NCBI RefSeq assembly: GCF_030433855.1
Contig: NZ_JARUXC010000004.1
Span: 186,001-250,000, forward strand
From: Agreia sp. PsM10
GTDB lineage: Bacteria > Actinomycetota > Actinomycetes > Actinomycetales > Microbacteriaceae
DNA length: 64,000 nt
Direction of reading: 5' to 3'
In this document: one piece after another, positions 17,308-24,593 of the stretch
Numbering within the stretch: the first letter of the stretch is position 1
Layout: every line of letters begins with the position of its first letter
The notes under the pieces: generated by a model
What the model was told of the DNA's origin: nothing
What the model saw: only the letters and a program-made list of their open reading frames with translations
Database searches by the model: none
Program-made: the position numbers and the translations under genes

Positions 17308-17360
17308 CGTCGCGCTGGGCGGGCTGACGCCGCGCTGAGCGGGCTGACGCCGCGCTGAGA
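17301..17360. repeat. Three-copy 20-bp tandem repeat
   Basis: Three contiguous 20-bp units beginning at 17301, 17321 and 17341, of the form GGGCTGACGCCGCGCTGAGC with few substitutions. The first unit contains the TGA stop of the LacI gene, so the array extends from the gene end into the intergenic space. Confidence 0.85.
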
Positions 17361-17411
17361 TGTCAGAGATGGCGGGTCCGGGCGGCGAGAAGTCGCCATC
17401 TGTGACATCTC
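17357..17411. repeat. 18-bp inverted repeat (hairpin) after tandem repeat
   Basis: Arms GAGATGTCAGAGATGGCG (17357-17374) and CGCCATCTGTGACATCTC (17394-17411) pair with one mismatch around a 19-nt spacer. A smaller perfect palindrome, GCGAGCGTCGCTCGC (17425-17439), follows. No T-run is present, so rho-independent termination of the LacI transcript is possible but not proven. A dispersed repeat is the alternative. Confidence 0.75.
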
Positions 17412-17532
17412 GGGCCCGGTCGATGCGAGCGTCGCTCGCGTGATGACGGCTTCGTTGACCGCAAGTGCGTTCTCGGTGGGAAGAAGTCGCCGCAACCGTC
17501 ATCGCTCTAGCTCGAGCCTCGTGGTTCACCGG

Positions 17533-17615
17533 TTGACACGTTTCAATATCTGTTCGAAGATGATGAGGGCACCGGTTCGGCGGGTGCCCCACAACGACGT
17601 GCACTGTTCGAACAG
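17533..17615 (+). promoter_or_regulatory. Putative promoter and palindromic operator of the Tm-1-like operon
   Basis: TTGACA at 17533-17538, then 17 bp, then GAAGAT at 17556-17561, form a plausible -35/-10 pair. Overlapping the -10 is CTGTTCGAA (17550-17558), and a perfect 12-bp palindrome CTGTTCGAACAG occurs at 17604-17615. This suggests a dimeric repressor binding two sites. The rest of the 348-bp gap (17308-17655) holds only the repeats listed separately. Confidence 0.5.
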
Positions 17616-17655
17616 CGGGCAGGTCGGCACCTCACGATGACGAGAGAGAGACCGA

Positions 17656-19011
17656 GTGAGCGAGAGTTCGCCAGCGCAGGCGTCCGAGACCCAGCCCCAG
17701 TCCGAGCACGAAGCCCAGTCCACGGCGTCGCGGCCGACAGTCGCCCTCGTCGGCACACTCGACACCAAGGGTGCCGAGTACCAGTGGATGGCCGAGCAGC
17801 TCGAGGCCCTGGGCATCGATGTCGTCGCGGTGGATGCGGGCATCCGCGATCCCCACGGTTTCGCGGGCGCCGTCGCGTTCCCGCAGGCCGCCGTCGCCGA
17901 GGCGGCCGGCACCACGATCGACGCGCTGCGCGACGGCGACGACCGGGGTGCCGCCGTGACCCGCATGGGAGAGGGAGCCGCCGCCGTGCTCGCGCAGCTC
18001 TTCTCCGACGGCGGAGTGGATGCGGTGCTCGCGTTGGGCGGCAGCGGCGGCTCGGCGATCGCCGCCCGCGCGGTGCGCGATCTTCCCATCGGTCTGCCGA
18101 AGCTCATCGTGTCGACCATGGCCTCCGGCGACGTGTCTCCCTATGTCGGCGCCAGCGACGTGACCATGATGTACAGCGTCGTCGACATCGCCGGAATCAA
18201 CCAGATCTCGCGGAGTGTGCTCGGCAACGCGGCCGCCGCGGCGGCGGGCATGGCGACGGCGTACGCGCGGCGCGGCGGCGCTTCGACAGGCTCAGCGAGC
18301 GGGGGCGGCGCTTCGACAGGCTCAGCGAGCGGCGAGGGTGCCGAGCGGCCGCTCATCGGCGCGTCGATGTTCGGGGTCACGACCCCGGCCGTGGATGCCG
18401 CGCGCGATCGACTCGACGAGCTCGGTTACGAGGTGCTCGTCTTCCATGCCACGGGCTCCGGAGGCAAGGCGCTCGAGGCGCTCGCCCGCTCGAACATGCT
18501 GGCCGGGGTACTCGACCTCACGACCACCGAACTCGCCGACGAGCTGGTCGGGGGCGTCCTCACAGCCGGGCCCGACCGGGTGACGGCCGCCGGAGCATCC
18601 GGAACCCCGCAGGTGGTCAGCCTGGGCGCCCTCGACATGGTCAATTTCGGACCCGAGGCGACCGTGCCGGCGCAGTTCGCCGACCGCCACTTCTTCGTGC
18701 ACAACCCCACGATCACGCTGATGCGCACGACCGTCGACGAGAACGCCGAGCTCGGCCGATCGCTCGGCGCCAAGCTCGCGGCGGCCGAGTCGCCGACGAT
18801 CCTCATGATCCCGCACGGGGGCGTCTCGGCCCTGGATGCCGCGGGCCAGCCGTTCCGCGACGTCGCGGCCGACGAGGCCCTGTTCGAGAACGTGACCGCG
18901 GCCGTCGAAGGCTCCGCCGTGACCGTGCTCGACCTCGATGCCAACATCAACGACCCTCTCTTCGGGCGCCAGGCCGCCGACGAGCTGCACGCCCTCATCA
19001 CGAAGAACTGA
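17656..19011 (+). CDS. Tm-1-like ATP-binding domain protein (UPF0261)
   Basis: A 451-aa cytosolic protein. After a polar N-terminal tail (residues 1-28) it reads [20 protein letters not shown], with [40 protein letters not shown] and a C-terminal [14 protein letters not shown], all typical of the UPF0261/Tm-1-like family. The homologous N-terminal half of tomato Tm-1 binds ATP. The family's enzymatic reaction is not established. A 20-residue Gly/Ala/Ser repeat (about residues 208-227) is encoded by two copies of a dispersed DNA repeat. The next gene is a TIM-barrel protein related to the C-terminal half of Tm-1, so the pair looks like a split version of that two-domain protein. Confidence 0.85.
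   Translation: MSESSPAQASETQPQSEHEAQSTASRPTVALVGTLDTKGAEYQWMAEQLEALGIDVVAVDAGIRDPHGFAGAVAFPQAAVAEAAGTTIDALRDGDDRGAAVTRMGEGAAAVLAQLFSDGGVDAVLALGGSGGSAIAARAVRDLPIGLPKLIVSTMASGDVSPYVGASDVTMMYSVVDIAGINQISRSVLGNAAAAAAGMATAYARRGGASTGSASGGGASTGSASGEGAERPLIGASMFGVTTPAVDAARDRLDELGYEVLVFHATGSGGKALEALARSNMLAGVLDLTTTELADELVGGVLTAGPDRVTAAGASGTPQVVSLGALDMVNFGPEATVPAQFADRHFFVHNPTITLMRTTVDENAELGRSLGAKLAAAESPTILMIPHGGVSALDAAGQPFRDVAADEALFENVTAAVEGSAVTVLDLDANINDPLFGRQAADELHALITKN
18271..18332 (+). repeat. Dispersed TTCGACAGGCTCAG repeat duplicated inside a coding region
   Basis: Two copies of a 30-bp unit containing CTTCGACAGGCTCAGCGAGC (at 18281 and 18311), in frame in the Tm-1-like gene and encoding [10 protein letters not shown] twice. 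The same core, CTTCGACAGGCTCAG, occurs intergenically at 53225 and, as a palindrome variant, at 20692-20740. Confidence 0.85.
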
Positions 19012-19028
19012 ACGAAAGGACAGTGAGC

Positions 19029-19850
19029 ATGGACAGAGCCACCGCACTCGAGCGCCTGCGCTCCACCATCGCCCAGGGCAAGCCGATCATCGGCGCCGGA
19101 GCGGGCACGGGAATCTCGGCGAAGTCGGCGGAGGCCGGCGGCGTCGACCTGATCATCATCTACAACTCGGGCCGCTACCGTATGGCCGGCCGCGGCTCGC
19201 TGTCGGGCCTGCTCGCCTACGGAGACGCCAACCAGGTGGTCGTCGAGATGAGCCGCGAGGTGCTTCCGATCGTGCGCGACACGCCGGTGCTCGCGGGCGT
19301 CAACGGCACCGACCCGTTCCGCATCATGGAGCACTTCCTCGACGACCTCAAGCGCATGGGCTTCGCCGGGGTGCAGAACTTTCCCACGGTGGGACTCATC
19401 GACGGCGTCTTCCGGCAGAACCTCGAGGAGACGGGTATGAGCTACAACCTCGAGGTCGACATGATCCGCCTCGCCGCCGAGCGCGAGCTGCTCACCTCGC
19501 CCTACGTGTTCGACATCGAATCGACCATCGCGATGACCGAGGCGGGGGCGGATGTGCTGGTTCCGCACATGGGGCTGACCACCGCCGGCACGATCGGCGC
19601 GCACACGGCCCTGACGCTCGAGGACTGCGTCGATCGCGTGCAGGAGATGCGCGACGCGGCCGTGAAGATCAACCCCGACATCATCGTGCTCTGCCACGGC
19701 GGCCCCATCGCCGAACCCGAGGACGCGGCCTACGTCCTCGCCAACACGACCGGTGTCGCCGGGTTCTTCGGCGCATCCAGTGCCGAGCGCCTGCCCACCG
19801 AGCGCGCCATCAAAGCCCAGATCGAAGAGTTCAAGAACATCACGTTCTAG
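19029..19850 (+). CDS. Phosphoenolpyruvate-hydrolase-like TIM-barrel protein
   Basis: A 273-aa protein. AAAGGA lies 8 nt before the ATG at 19029, favouring it over the GTG at 19023. The sequence has [20 protein letters not shown] at the N-terminus, [33 protein letters not shown] and [17 protein letters not shown]. This is the TIM-barrel family annotated as phosphoenolpyruvate hydrolase-like, homologous to the C-terminal half of plant and fungal Tm-1-like proteins. The reaction is uncertain. It lies 17 bp after the Tm-1-like gene, so a functional complex is likely. The following cupin and epimerase genes suggest sugar-acid or keto-acid chemistry. Confidence 0.85.
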   Translation: MDRATALERLRSTIAQGKPIIGAGAGTGISAKSAEAGGVDLIIIYNSGRYRMAGRGSLSGLLAYGDANQVVVEMSREVLPIVRDTPVLAGVNGTDPFRIMEHFLDDLKRMGFAGVQNFPTVGLIDGVFRQNLEETGMSYNLEVDMIRLAAERELLTSPYVFDIESTIAMTEAGADVLVPHMGLTTAGTIGAHTALTLEDCVDRVQEMRDAAVKINPDIIVLCHGGPIAEPEDAAYVLANTTGVAGFFGASSAERLPTERAIKAQIEEFKNITF

Positions 19851-19865
19851 CGAAGGAGCATCACC

Positions 19866-20294
19866 ATGACCACATCAGCGACATCCGGCCGTCGCCCCGA
19901 CGAGGTGCCCACCCGCACCTTCGGCTGGGGAACCATCAAGTGGCTCGTCACCCCGCACCTCGACGAGGGAGCCCAGCTCACCGTCGGAGAGGTCATCATC
20001 TACCCCGGCCAGGGCCACGCGCCGCACGACCATCCGGGAGAGGACGAGGTCATCTACGTCATCTCCGGCGAGGGCGAGCAGACGGTCGGCGACGGCCCGG
20101 CGTTCCCGATCCGCGAGGGCGACGCGGTGTACATCCCGAAGGCCACGCAGCACTCCACCTACAACACCACGTGGCGTCCGCTGCGGCTGTCGGTCACCTA
20201 CACGCCCGGAGGCGCCGAGACCGGTCTCGACGGCCTGCCCGACGCGCGCATCCTCGACCCCGGCACGGCGCCGCTCTGGAGCCAGTCCAACTGA
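19866..20294 (+). CDS. Cupin-domain protein
   Basis: A 142-aa single-domain cupin. Motif 1 is HDHPGEDEVIYVISGEGEQ and motif 2 is IPKATQHSTYNTTW; the His/Glu/His residues should bind a divalent metal. GAAGGAG precedes the ATG. Its TGA overlaps the start of the next cupin by one base, so the two are coupled and could form a heteromer. Small cupins in sugar-acid operons often isomerise or bind keto sugars. No specific reaction can be assigned. Confidence 0.85.
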   Translation: MTTSATSGRRPDEVPTRTFGWGTIKWLVTPHLDEGAQLTVGEVIIYPGQGHAPHDHPGEDEVIYVISGEGEQTVGDGPAFPIREGDAVYIPKATQHSTYNTTWRPLRLSVTYTPGGAETGLDGLPDARILDPGTAPLWSQSN

Positions 20295-20686
20295 TGCCGA
20301 TCATCGAACCGGGCTCGTGGCTCAACCCCGAGACGAAGCCCGACTGGACAGGCATCGCCTCGATCGGACGCTTCGTCGTCGCCACGGAGGGCGGCCGTTT
20401 CGAGCGGCATCACCACGACGACGATGAGGTCTGGATGATCTGGGAGGGCAAGGGCAAGATCCTGCTCGAGGGCAAGGAGCGCTACGTCCAGGCGGGCGAC
20501 ATCGTTCTCACCCAGGCCGGAGACACTCACGACATCGTCGAGGTCTACGAGACGCTGCGCGGCTTCTTCCTCGAGAGCGGGCTGCCGGCCGGTGGTCGCG
20601 TCGGCCACCTGCACACGAGCGAATCGGATGCGGCGGGGCACGACGTGCCGGCCGCGCCGGTTCCCGAAGACTTCCCCGCCCGCTGA
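20294..20686 (+). CDS. Cupin-domain protein
   Basis: A 130-aa cupin whose ATG shares a base with the upstream TGA. Motif 1 is RHHHDDDEVWMIWEGKGK and motif 2 is QAGDTHDIVEVYE, the metal-ligand pattern of the fold. It is clearly diverged from the preceding cupin, so this is not a recent duplication. Position between the Tm-1-like pair and an NAD-dependent epimerase suggests a role in the same pathway. The ligand is unknown. Confidence 0.85.
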   Translation: MPIIEPGSWLNPETKPDWTGIASIGRFVVATEGGRFERHHHDDDEVWMIWEGKGKILLEGKERYVQAGDIVLTQAGDTHDIVEVYETLRGFFLESGLPAGGRVGHLHTSESDAAGHDVPAAPVPEDFPAR

Positions 20687-20691
20687 CCCGA

Positions 20692-20740
20692 CCCTTCGAC
20701 AAGCTCAGGGAACGAGCCGTTCCCTGAATCTGTCGAAGGG
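20692..20740. repeat. Palindromic REP-like element (CCCTTCGACA family)
   Basis: Long imperfect hairpin: CCCTTCGACAAGCTCAGGGA on the left pairs with TCCCTGAATCTGTCGAAGGG on the right, with a few mismatches and an apex at AACGAGCCGT. It lies between the cupin and epimerase genes of one operon. It is the palindromic form of the repeat found at 18281, 18311 and 53222. Confidence 0.85.
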
Positions 20741-20753
20741 ACGACTCCAAGAA

Positions 20754-21632
20754 ATGGACACTCCTATGCGCATCGCCGTCACCGGAAGCTCCGGCAAACT
20801 CGGACGGGCCACCGTCGACCGACTCCTGGCCGACGGCCACGAGGTCATCGGCTTCGACCTCGCGGGCTCGCCGGCCGCCGACCCTCGACTGCGGTTCACG
20901 ACCGTGGACTTCACCGACTACGGGCAGACGCTCGACAGCATGCTCGGGGTCACCGCGCGGCACAGTGGAATCGACGCGCTCGTGCACCTCGCCGCGATCC
21001 CCGTGAACGGTCTGGTGCCCGACGCGACGACGTTCCACAACAACGTCACGGTGTCGTTCAACGTGTTCTTCGCCGCCATCCGGGCGGGCATCACGACCAT
21101 CGTCTACGCGTCGAGCATCACCGCCATGGGCTTCCCCTTCGACGAGCCGCCGGCATCCCTGCCCCTCGACGAGAATGTGAGCGCGGCGAACAACACCTAC
21201 GGCCTCGGCAAGATCGTCGAGGAGGCGATGGCCGGGCAGTTCGTGCGCTGGAACGACGAGCTCTCGATCACGGCGCTGCGCTACACGAACGTGGTCACCG
21301 CCGAGGAGTACGGCAGCTTCGAGCGTGCAGTCGATCCCAGCTATAGGCGTGATCTGCTGTTCAGCTACATCGATACGCGGGATGGCGCGGCCGCCGTGGC
21401 CCTCGCCCTCGCCGCGGCCGAGCCCGGCTTCGAGGTGTACAACATCGCGGCATCCGACACGGGACTGTCGATCCCGTCGGCCGAACTCGCCGAGATGACG
21501 TTTCCGGGCACCCCGGTGACGAAGCAGCTCGGCGAGTTCGAGACGCTGATGTCGATCGACAAGGCCCGCGACCGCCTCGGCTTCGAGCCGAAGCACCTGT
21601 GGCGAGAGGGCTACGCGGCGCTCGGTAGCTGA
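20754..21632 (+). CDS. NAD-dependent epimerase/dehydratase family protein
   Basis: A 292-aa short-chain-type epimerase/dehydrogenase. The Rossmann motif is TGSSGKLGRAT near the N-terminus; ASSITAMG carries the catalytic Ser and TYGLGKIVEE the Tyr-x-x-x-Lys pair. I took the ATG at 20754 (MDTPMRIAV); the ATG at 20766 is an alternative, because the spacing from GAAGGG is long. Length and motifs fit uronate dehydrogenase or UDP-sugar epimerase relatives. It closes the Tm-1-like operon. Its last 60 bp are found again, slightly diverged, at 22444-22506. Confidence 0.85.
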   Translation: MDTPMRIAVTGSSGKLGRATVDRLLADGHEVIGFDLAGSPAADPRLRFTTVDFTDYGQTLDSMLGVTARHSGIDALVHLAAIPVNGLVPDATTFHNNVTVSFNVFFAAIRAGITTIVYASSITAMGFPFDEPPASLPLDENVSAANNTYGLGKIVEEAMAGQFVRWNDELSITALRYTNVVTAEEYGSFERAVDPSYRRDLLFSYIDTRDGAAAVALALAAAEPGFEVYNIAASDTGLSIPSAELAEMTFPGTPVTKQLGEFETLMSIDKARDRLGFEPKHLWREGYAALGS

Positions 21633-21958
21633 TTCAGGTATGACATGATCCGCCCCATGCTCGTATGGCTCACCGACTGGCGGTTCGACAGCTATGGCGA
21701 TGCGGTAGATCAACCATCACGCCGCGCGCGAGGCGAAGTCGCCCAGCTGATGAGTGTTCGGTGCCGTCAGATCCAGACCGCCGAGGGCATCGTCCCCGCG
21801 CCCGGCGAAGCCCGATTGCAACCGGTACGCGACACGTCCGGTTCGTGGATGCGCGGGGCCGGGCAGGTGACGGGTGAGAGCGACGGCGACGGCTGTCTCT
21901 ACGGCTAGGTGCTCACGGTGGCGCTCCAACGCCGTGTCGCAGCTGATTGAATCGGCGC
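21633..21958. other. 326-bp stretch without a convincing gene
   Basis: Between the epimerase stop and the Dabb-domain gene. Short open frames exist on both strands (for example plus 21645-21908 and minus 21717-21965), but none has a ribosome binding site plus a recognisable motif. The stretch lies inside the segment bounded by the duplicated epimerase 3' ends and may be degenerate imported DNA. Confidence 0.5.
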
Positions 21959-22426
21959 ATGACAACTGCCTCCGAGCGACTCCACACCGAACTGCTCGAG
22001 GTCGGTGTCGAGAGGTTCACGTCGAGCACCTACAAGCCGGGTCCGGTCCTCCATATCGTGCTCTTCCGTTTCGATGACGGGGTGCAGCACAATCGGCGAG
22101 ACCATGCCGTCGCGAGCTTTCACATGCTGGCGCAGTCCGAACGCGATGGCAGGCCGTACATCGAATCGATCGTCTCGGGCGCGCAGCTCTCCGGCGAGGA
22201 CGGCGCCAACGATTACGAATATGGATTCGTCGTCCGATTCGGTTCTCTTGGGGATCGCAACTACTACGTGGGCGAACCGATCATCACCGACCCTCGGCAT
22301 TACGACACGCTGCATGCCGCGTTCAAGAAGGAGATCGGGCCCTTGCTGCGTCCGCAGGATGGGGTCCAGGTGATGGACTTTCTGCCCGACCCCCACCGCC
22401 GTGACGCTCGCCGTGCGTACAAGTAG
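21959..22426 (+). CDS. Dabb (stress-responsive A/B barrel) domain protein
   Basis: A 155-aa protein. After 25 residues it reads VLHIVLFRFDDGVQ, then SGAQLSGEDGANDYEYGFVV and DPRHYDTLHAAFKKEIGPLL ending VMDF, the pattern of the dimeric ferredoxin-like Dabb fold. Roles of such proteins vary (stress proteins, small cyclases, isomerases). The ATG at 21959 lacks a clear Shine-Dalgarno, so the start and expression level are uncertain. Its GC content and codon choice look slightly less biased than its neighbours, and it is enclosed by duplicated epimerase ends, so it may be part of an inserted segment. Confidence 0.7.
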   Translation: MTTASERLHTELLEVGVERFTSSTYKPGPVLHIVLFRFDDGVQHNRRDHAVASFHMLAQSERDGRPYIESIVSGAQLSGEDGANDYEYGFVVRFGSLGDRNYYVGEPIITDPRHYDTLHAAFKKEIGPLLRPQDGVQVMDFLPDPHRRDARRAYK

Positions 22427-22443
22427 GCGGTGGTCGCGGGGCT

Positions 22444-22506
22444 TTCGACCGTCTGGGCTTCGAGCCGCAGCATCTGTGGCGAGAGGGCTACGCGGCGCTC
22501 GCGTGA
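22444..22506 (+). pseudogene. Duplicated 3' fragment of the epimerase gene
   Basis: The frame 22444-22506 encodes FDRLGFEPQHLWREGYAALA then stop. It is nearly identical to the end of the epimerase at 21572-21632 (DRLGFEPKHLWREGYAALGS). The similarity continues a few bases past the stops (ATTCAGG). No upstream part of the gene precedes the fragment, so it is a remnant. Confidence 0.85.
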
Positions 22507-22509
22507 CTA

Positions 22510-22568
22510 ATTCAGGAGGAGCGGCCGACCGCCGCCACTATCCACGAGGCGAGCCTCTCCTCCTGAAT
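22510..22568. terminator. 12-bp perfect inverted repeat after epimerase remnant
   Basis: ATTCAGGAGGAG (22510-22521) is exactly complementary to 22557-22568, with a 35-nt spacer. It could be a long-loop terminator closing the preceding operon, or the trace of an inserted element. No T-run follows. Confidence 0.5.
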
Positions 22569-22809
22569 ACGTAGCGCTCTCGGCGCAAATGGTCTTGATT
22601 CGCGGGCTCGTTCCTTGCCCGCTGCTCGACCGACGCTTCGGCGCGCCGTCATTGCGCGCCTCCGAGTGGCTGCATCGCCCGCCTCCGGCGCTCCATAAGA
22701 AATGAGTCTTGCCATTCAGTGGCAATACCATTTTACTAATTGGAAACACGAGGGCGCCGTGAGTGGAAACATTCCGTCGTTAATGTCGAAGACGACAGGA
22801 GGTCCACCC
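22569..22809 (+). promoter_or_regulatory. Control region of the IclR/hut-like operon
   Basis: 241 bp without a gene. An AT-rich island (22690-22760), unusual for this sequence, includes the perfect palindrome TTGCCATTCAGTGGCAA (22709-22725) and CCATTTTACTAATTGG (22728-22743, CCA-N10-TGG). These are plausible sites for the IclR protein encoded just downstream. AGGAGGT immediately precedes the IclR start. Confidence 0.5.
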
Positions 22810-23487
22810 ATGGCCGAATCATCCACTCGCACGGTCGACCGGGCGCTTGTTCTGCTCGGAATCGTGTGCGACCGCGGCTACGTCTCGCTCGCCGACGCGG
22901 CCCGCGACGCGGAGCTGTCGGCCAGTACGGCCCTCCGGCTGCTGCGAACGCTCGAGGCGCAGGAGTTCATCCGCCGCGATCCCGACAACCGCTACACGCC
23001 CGGCGCGCGCCTCGTTCAGCTGGGCGCCCTCGCCCTCGCGAACGAGTCCCTCGTCTCCCTGGCTCGCGACGCCATGTCGCGCATGGTCGAAGCCACGGGG
23101 GAGTCCTGCTACCTGTCCGTGCCGGGCGCGAGCGGCACCGCCCTCTACATCGCCATCGTCGAAGGAACGCACTCGGTGCGTCACGCCAGCTGGGTCGGCC
23201 GCACCATTCCGCTCCATGGATCCGCCGCCGGCGCGGTCCTGAGCGGCGAGACAGACGCCTCGGGCTTCGTGGTGGTGCGGCAGGGCGTCGAAGACGACGT
23301 CACCGCGATCGCCGTTCCCGTCATGGTGGGCGCCCGCGTGATCGCCGCGCTCTCCAGCGTCATCCCAAGTTATCGCCTGCGAGACGAACAGGTCGCCCAC
23401 ATCGGGGAGCTGCTTCGCGTCGAGGCGGGCTCGATCGTCTTTCCCCCCGCTGTGCACAGCCGCCGAACGAAGGAGCGCGTCTCATGA
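22810..23487 (+). CDS. IclR-family transcriptional regulator
   Basis: A 225-aa regulator. The winged helix-turn-helix is at residues 6-60 (RTVDRALVLLGIVCDRGYVS, STALRLLRTLEAQEFI); the effector domain includes VEGTHSVRHASWVGRTIPLHGSAAGAVL and FVVVRQGVEDDVTAIAVPVM. It is about 25 residues shorter than most IclR proteins, mainly at the C-terminal end. AGGAGGT precedes the ATG at 22810. The stop overlaps the start of the transporter ATPase gene (ATGA), so the regulator heads the operon it presumably controls, with urocanate or a related intermediate as a likely effector (inference). Confidence 0.9.
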   Translation: MAESSTRTVDRALVLLGIVCDRGYVSLADAARDAELSASTALRLLRTLEAQEFIRRDPDNRYTPGARLVQLGALALANESLVSLARDAMSRMVEATGESCYLSVPGASGTALYIAIVEGTHSVRHASWVGRTIPLHGSAAGAVLSGETDASGFVVVRQGVEDDVTAIAVPVMVGARVIAALSSVIPSYRLRDEQVAHIGELLRVEAGSIVFPPAVHSRRTKERVS

Positions 23488-24593
23488 TCACGTTCGAGAA
23501 CATCACCAAGGTCTATCCCGACGGGACGACGGCCGTCGACGATCTCTCGCTCGTCGCCCCGAGCGGAAAGCTCACGGTCCTCGTCGGCCCCTCGGGCTGT
23601 GGCAAGACTACGTCGCTCCGCATGGTCAACCGCCTCATCCGGCCGACCTCCGGCGACATCCTGCTCGACGGCGAATCGACGAACGGCATGGACGAGGCGC
23701 TCCTGCGTCGACGTATCGGGTACGTGATCCAGCATGCCGGGCTGTTCCCGCATCGCACGATCCTCGACAACGTGGCGGCCACCGCGCGCCTGACCGGCAA
23801 GTCGAAGCGAGAGGCGCGGCTCATCGCGGGGGAGCTCATCGAGCGGGTCGGCCTGCCCTCGACCTTCGCCACGCGCTACCCGTGGCAGCTCTCGGGCGGC
23901 CAGCAGCAGCGCGTCGGTGTGGCCCGGGCTCTGGCCTCCGACCCCGACTTCATGCTCATGGACGAGCCGTTCAGCGCGGTCGATCCCGTCGTGCGGGGGC
24001 AGTTGCAGGAGGAGTTCCTTCGCCTGCAGCGCGAGATCGGCAAGACCATCATCATGGTCACCCACGACATCGACGAGGCGCTGAAACTCGGCGACCAGGT
24101 CGCGGTCATGCGCACCGGCGGCCACCTCGCCCAGCTCGCCACACCGGAGGAGCTGCTCACCGCTCCCGCCGACGACTTCGTGGCCGACTTCGTGGGCCGC
24201 GATCGGGGCTACCGCTCGCTCGGCTTCGTGACCGCGGCACCCGACCTCGCCGTCCGTCCCGAGCCCGCCGTCGAACTCGGCAGCACTCCCGAGGCCGCCC
24301 GGGCCGCGTCGACCGACGACTGGCTGCTCGTGGTCGACGGCCACCGGCATCCGCTCGGCTGGGTCGAGCAGCGCGCCCTGACCGGCCCGATCACGATCGG
24401 CGACCTCAACCTGAGCGGCACGGTCGCCAGTCGAACCGGCACGATGCGGCAGGTTCTCGATGCGAGCCTCAGCGCGCCGAGTCGCCGCGGCGTGCTGGTG
24501 GATGCCGACGGCGCGCTCATCGGCTCGGTGACGGCCGCCGAGGTGGTCGGCTCCCTCGACGAGATCCGCTCTGCCAAGGGTGCGGCCTCATGA
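23484..24593 (+). CDS. Quaternary-amine/betaine-type ABC transporter ATP-binding protein (OpuCA family)
   Basis: A 369-aa ATPase. Walker A is GPSGCGKTT (about residue 35), signature LSGGQQQRVG, Walker B FMLMDEPFSAVDP, and the switch histidine is in MVTHDIDEA. The C-terminal 120 residues form a CBS-like pair (WVEQRALTGPITIGDLNLSG, GVLVDADGALIGSVTAAEVV), as in osmoprotectant importers, where they gate activity. The starts and stops of this gene and its neighbours overlap, so one polycistronic unit is certain. Within a histidine-type catabolic operon this importer class could carry histidine (compare HutXWV) or a histidine betaine. Confidence 0.9.
   Translation: MITFENITKVYPDGTTAVDDLSLVAPSGKLTVLVGPSGCGKTTSLRMVNRLIRPTSGDILLDGESTNGMDEALLRRRIGYVIQHAGLFPHRTILDNVAATARLTGKSKREARLIAGELIERVGLPSTFATRYPWQLSGGQQQRVGVARALASDPDFMLMDEPFSAVDPVVRGQLQEEFLRLQREIGKTIIMVTHDIDEALKLGDQVAVMRTGGHLAQLATPEELLTAPADDFVADFVGRDRGYRSLGFVTAAPDLAVRPEPAVELGSTPEAARAASTDDWLLVVDGHRHPLGWVEQRALTGPITIGDLNLSGTVASRTGTMRQVLDASLSAPSRRGVLVDADGALIGSVTAAEVVGSLDEIRSAKGAAS

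Noticed and set aside
17301-17360. Tandem repeat as a CRISPR array
   Set aside because: Units are contiguous 20-mers without spacers, and no cas genes are nearby.
17604-17615. CTGTTCGAACAG as a LexA/SOS box
   Set aside because: Actinobacterial SOS boxes are CGAAC-N4-GTTCG. Here the half-sites are in the opposite order and contiguous, and no DNA-repair gene follows.
21645-21908. Small plus-strand frame after the epimerase gene
   Set aside because: An ATG exists, but there is no Shine-Dalgarno, no recognisable domain and an overlapping open minus frame. Left as gene-poor DNA.
22510-22568. Inverted repeat as the ends of an insertion sequence
   Set aside because: The spacer is only 35 bp and no transposase gene or target-site duplication is seen; treated as a hairpin.
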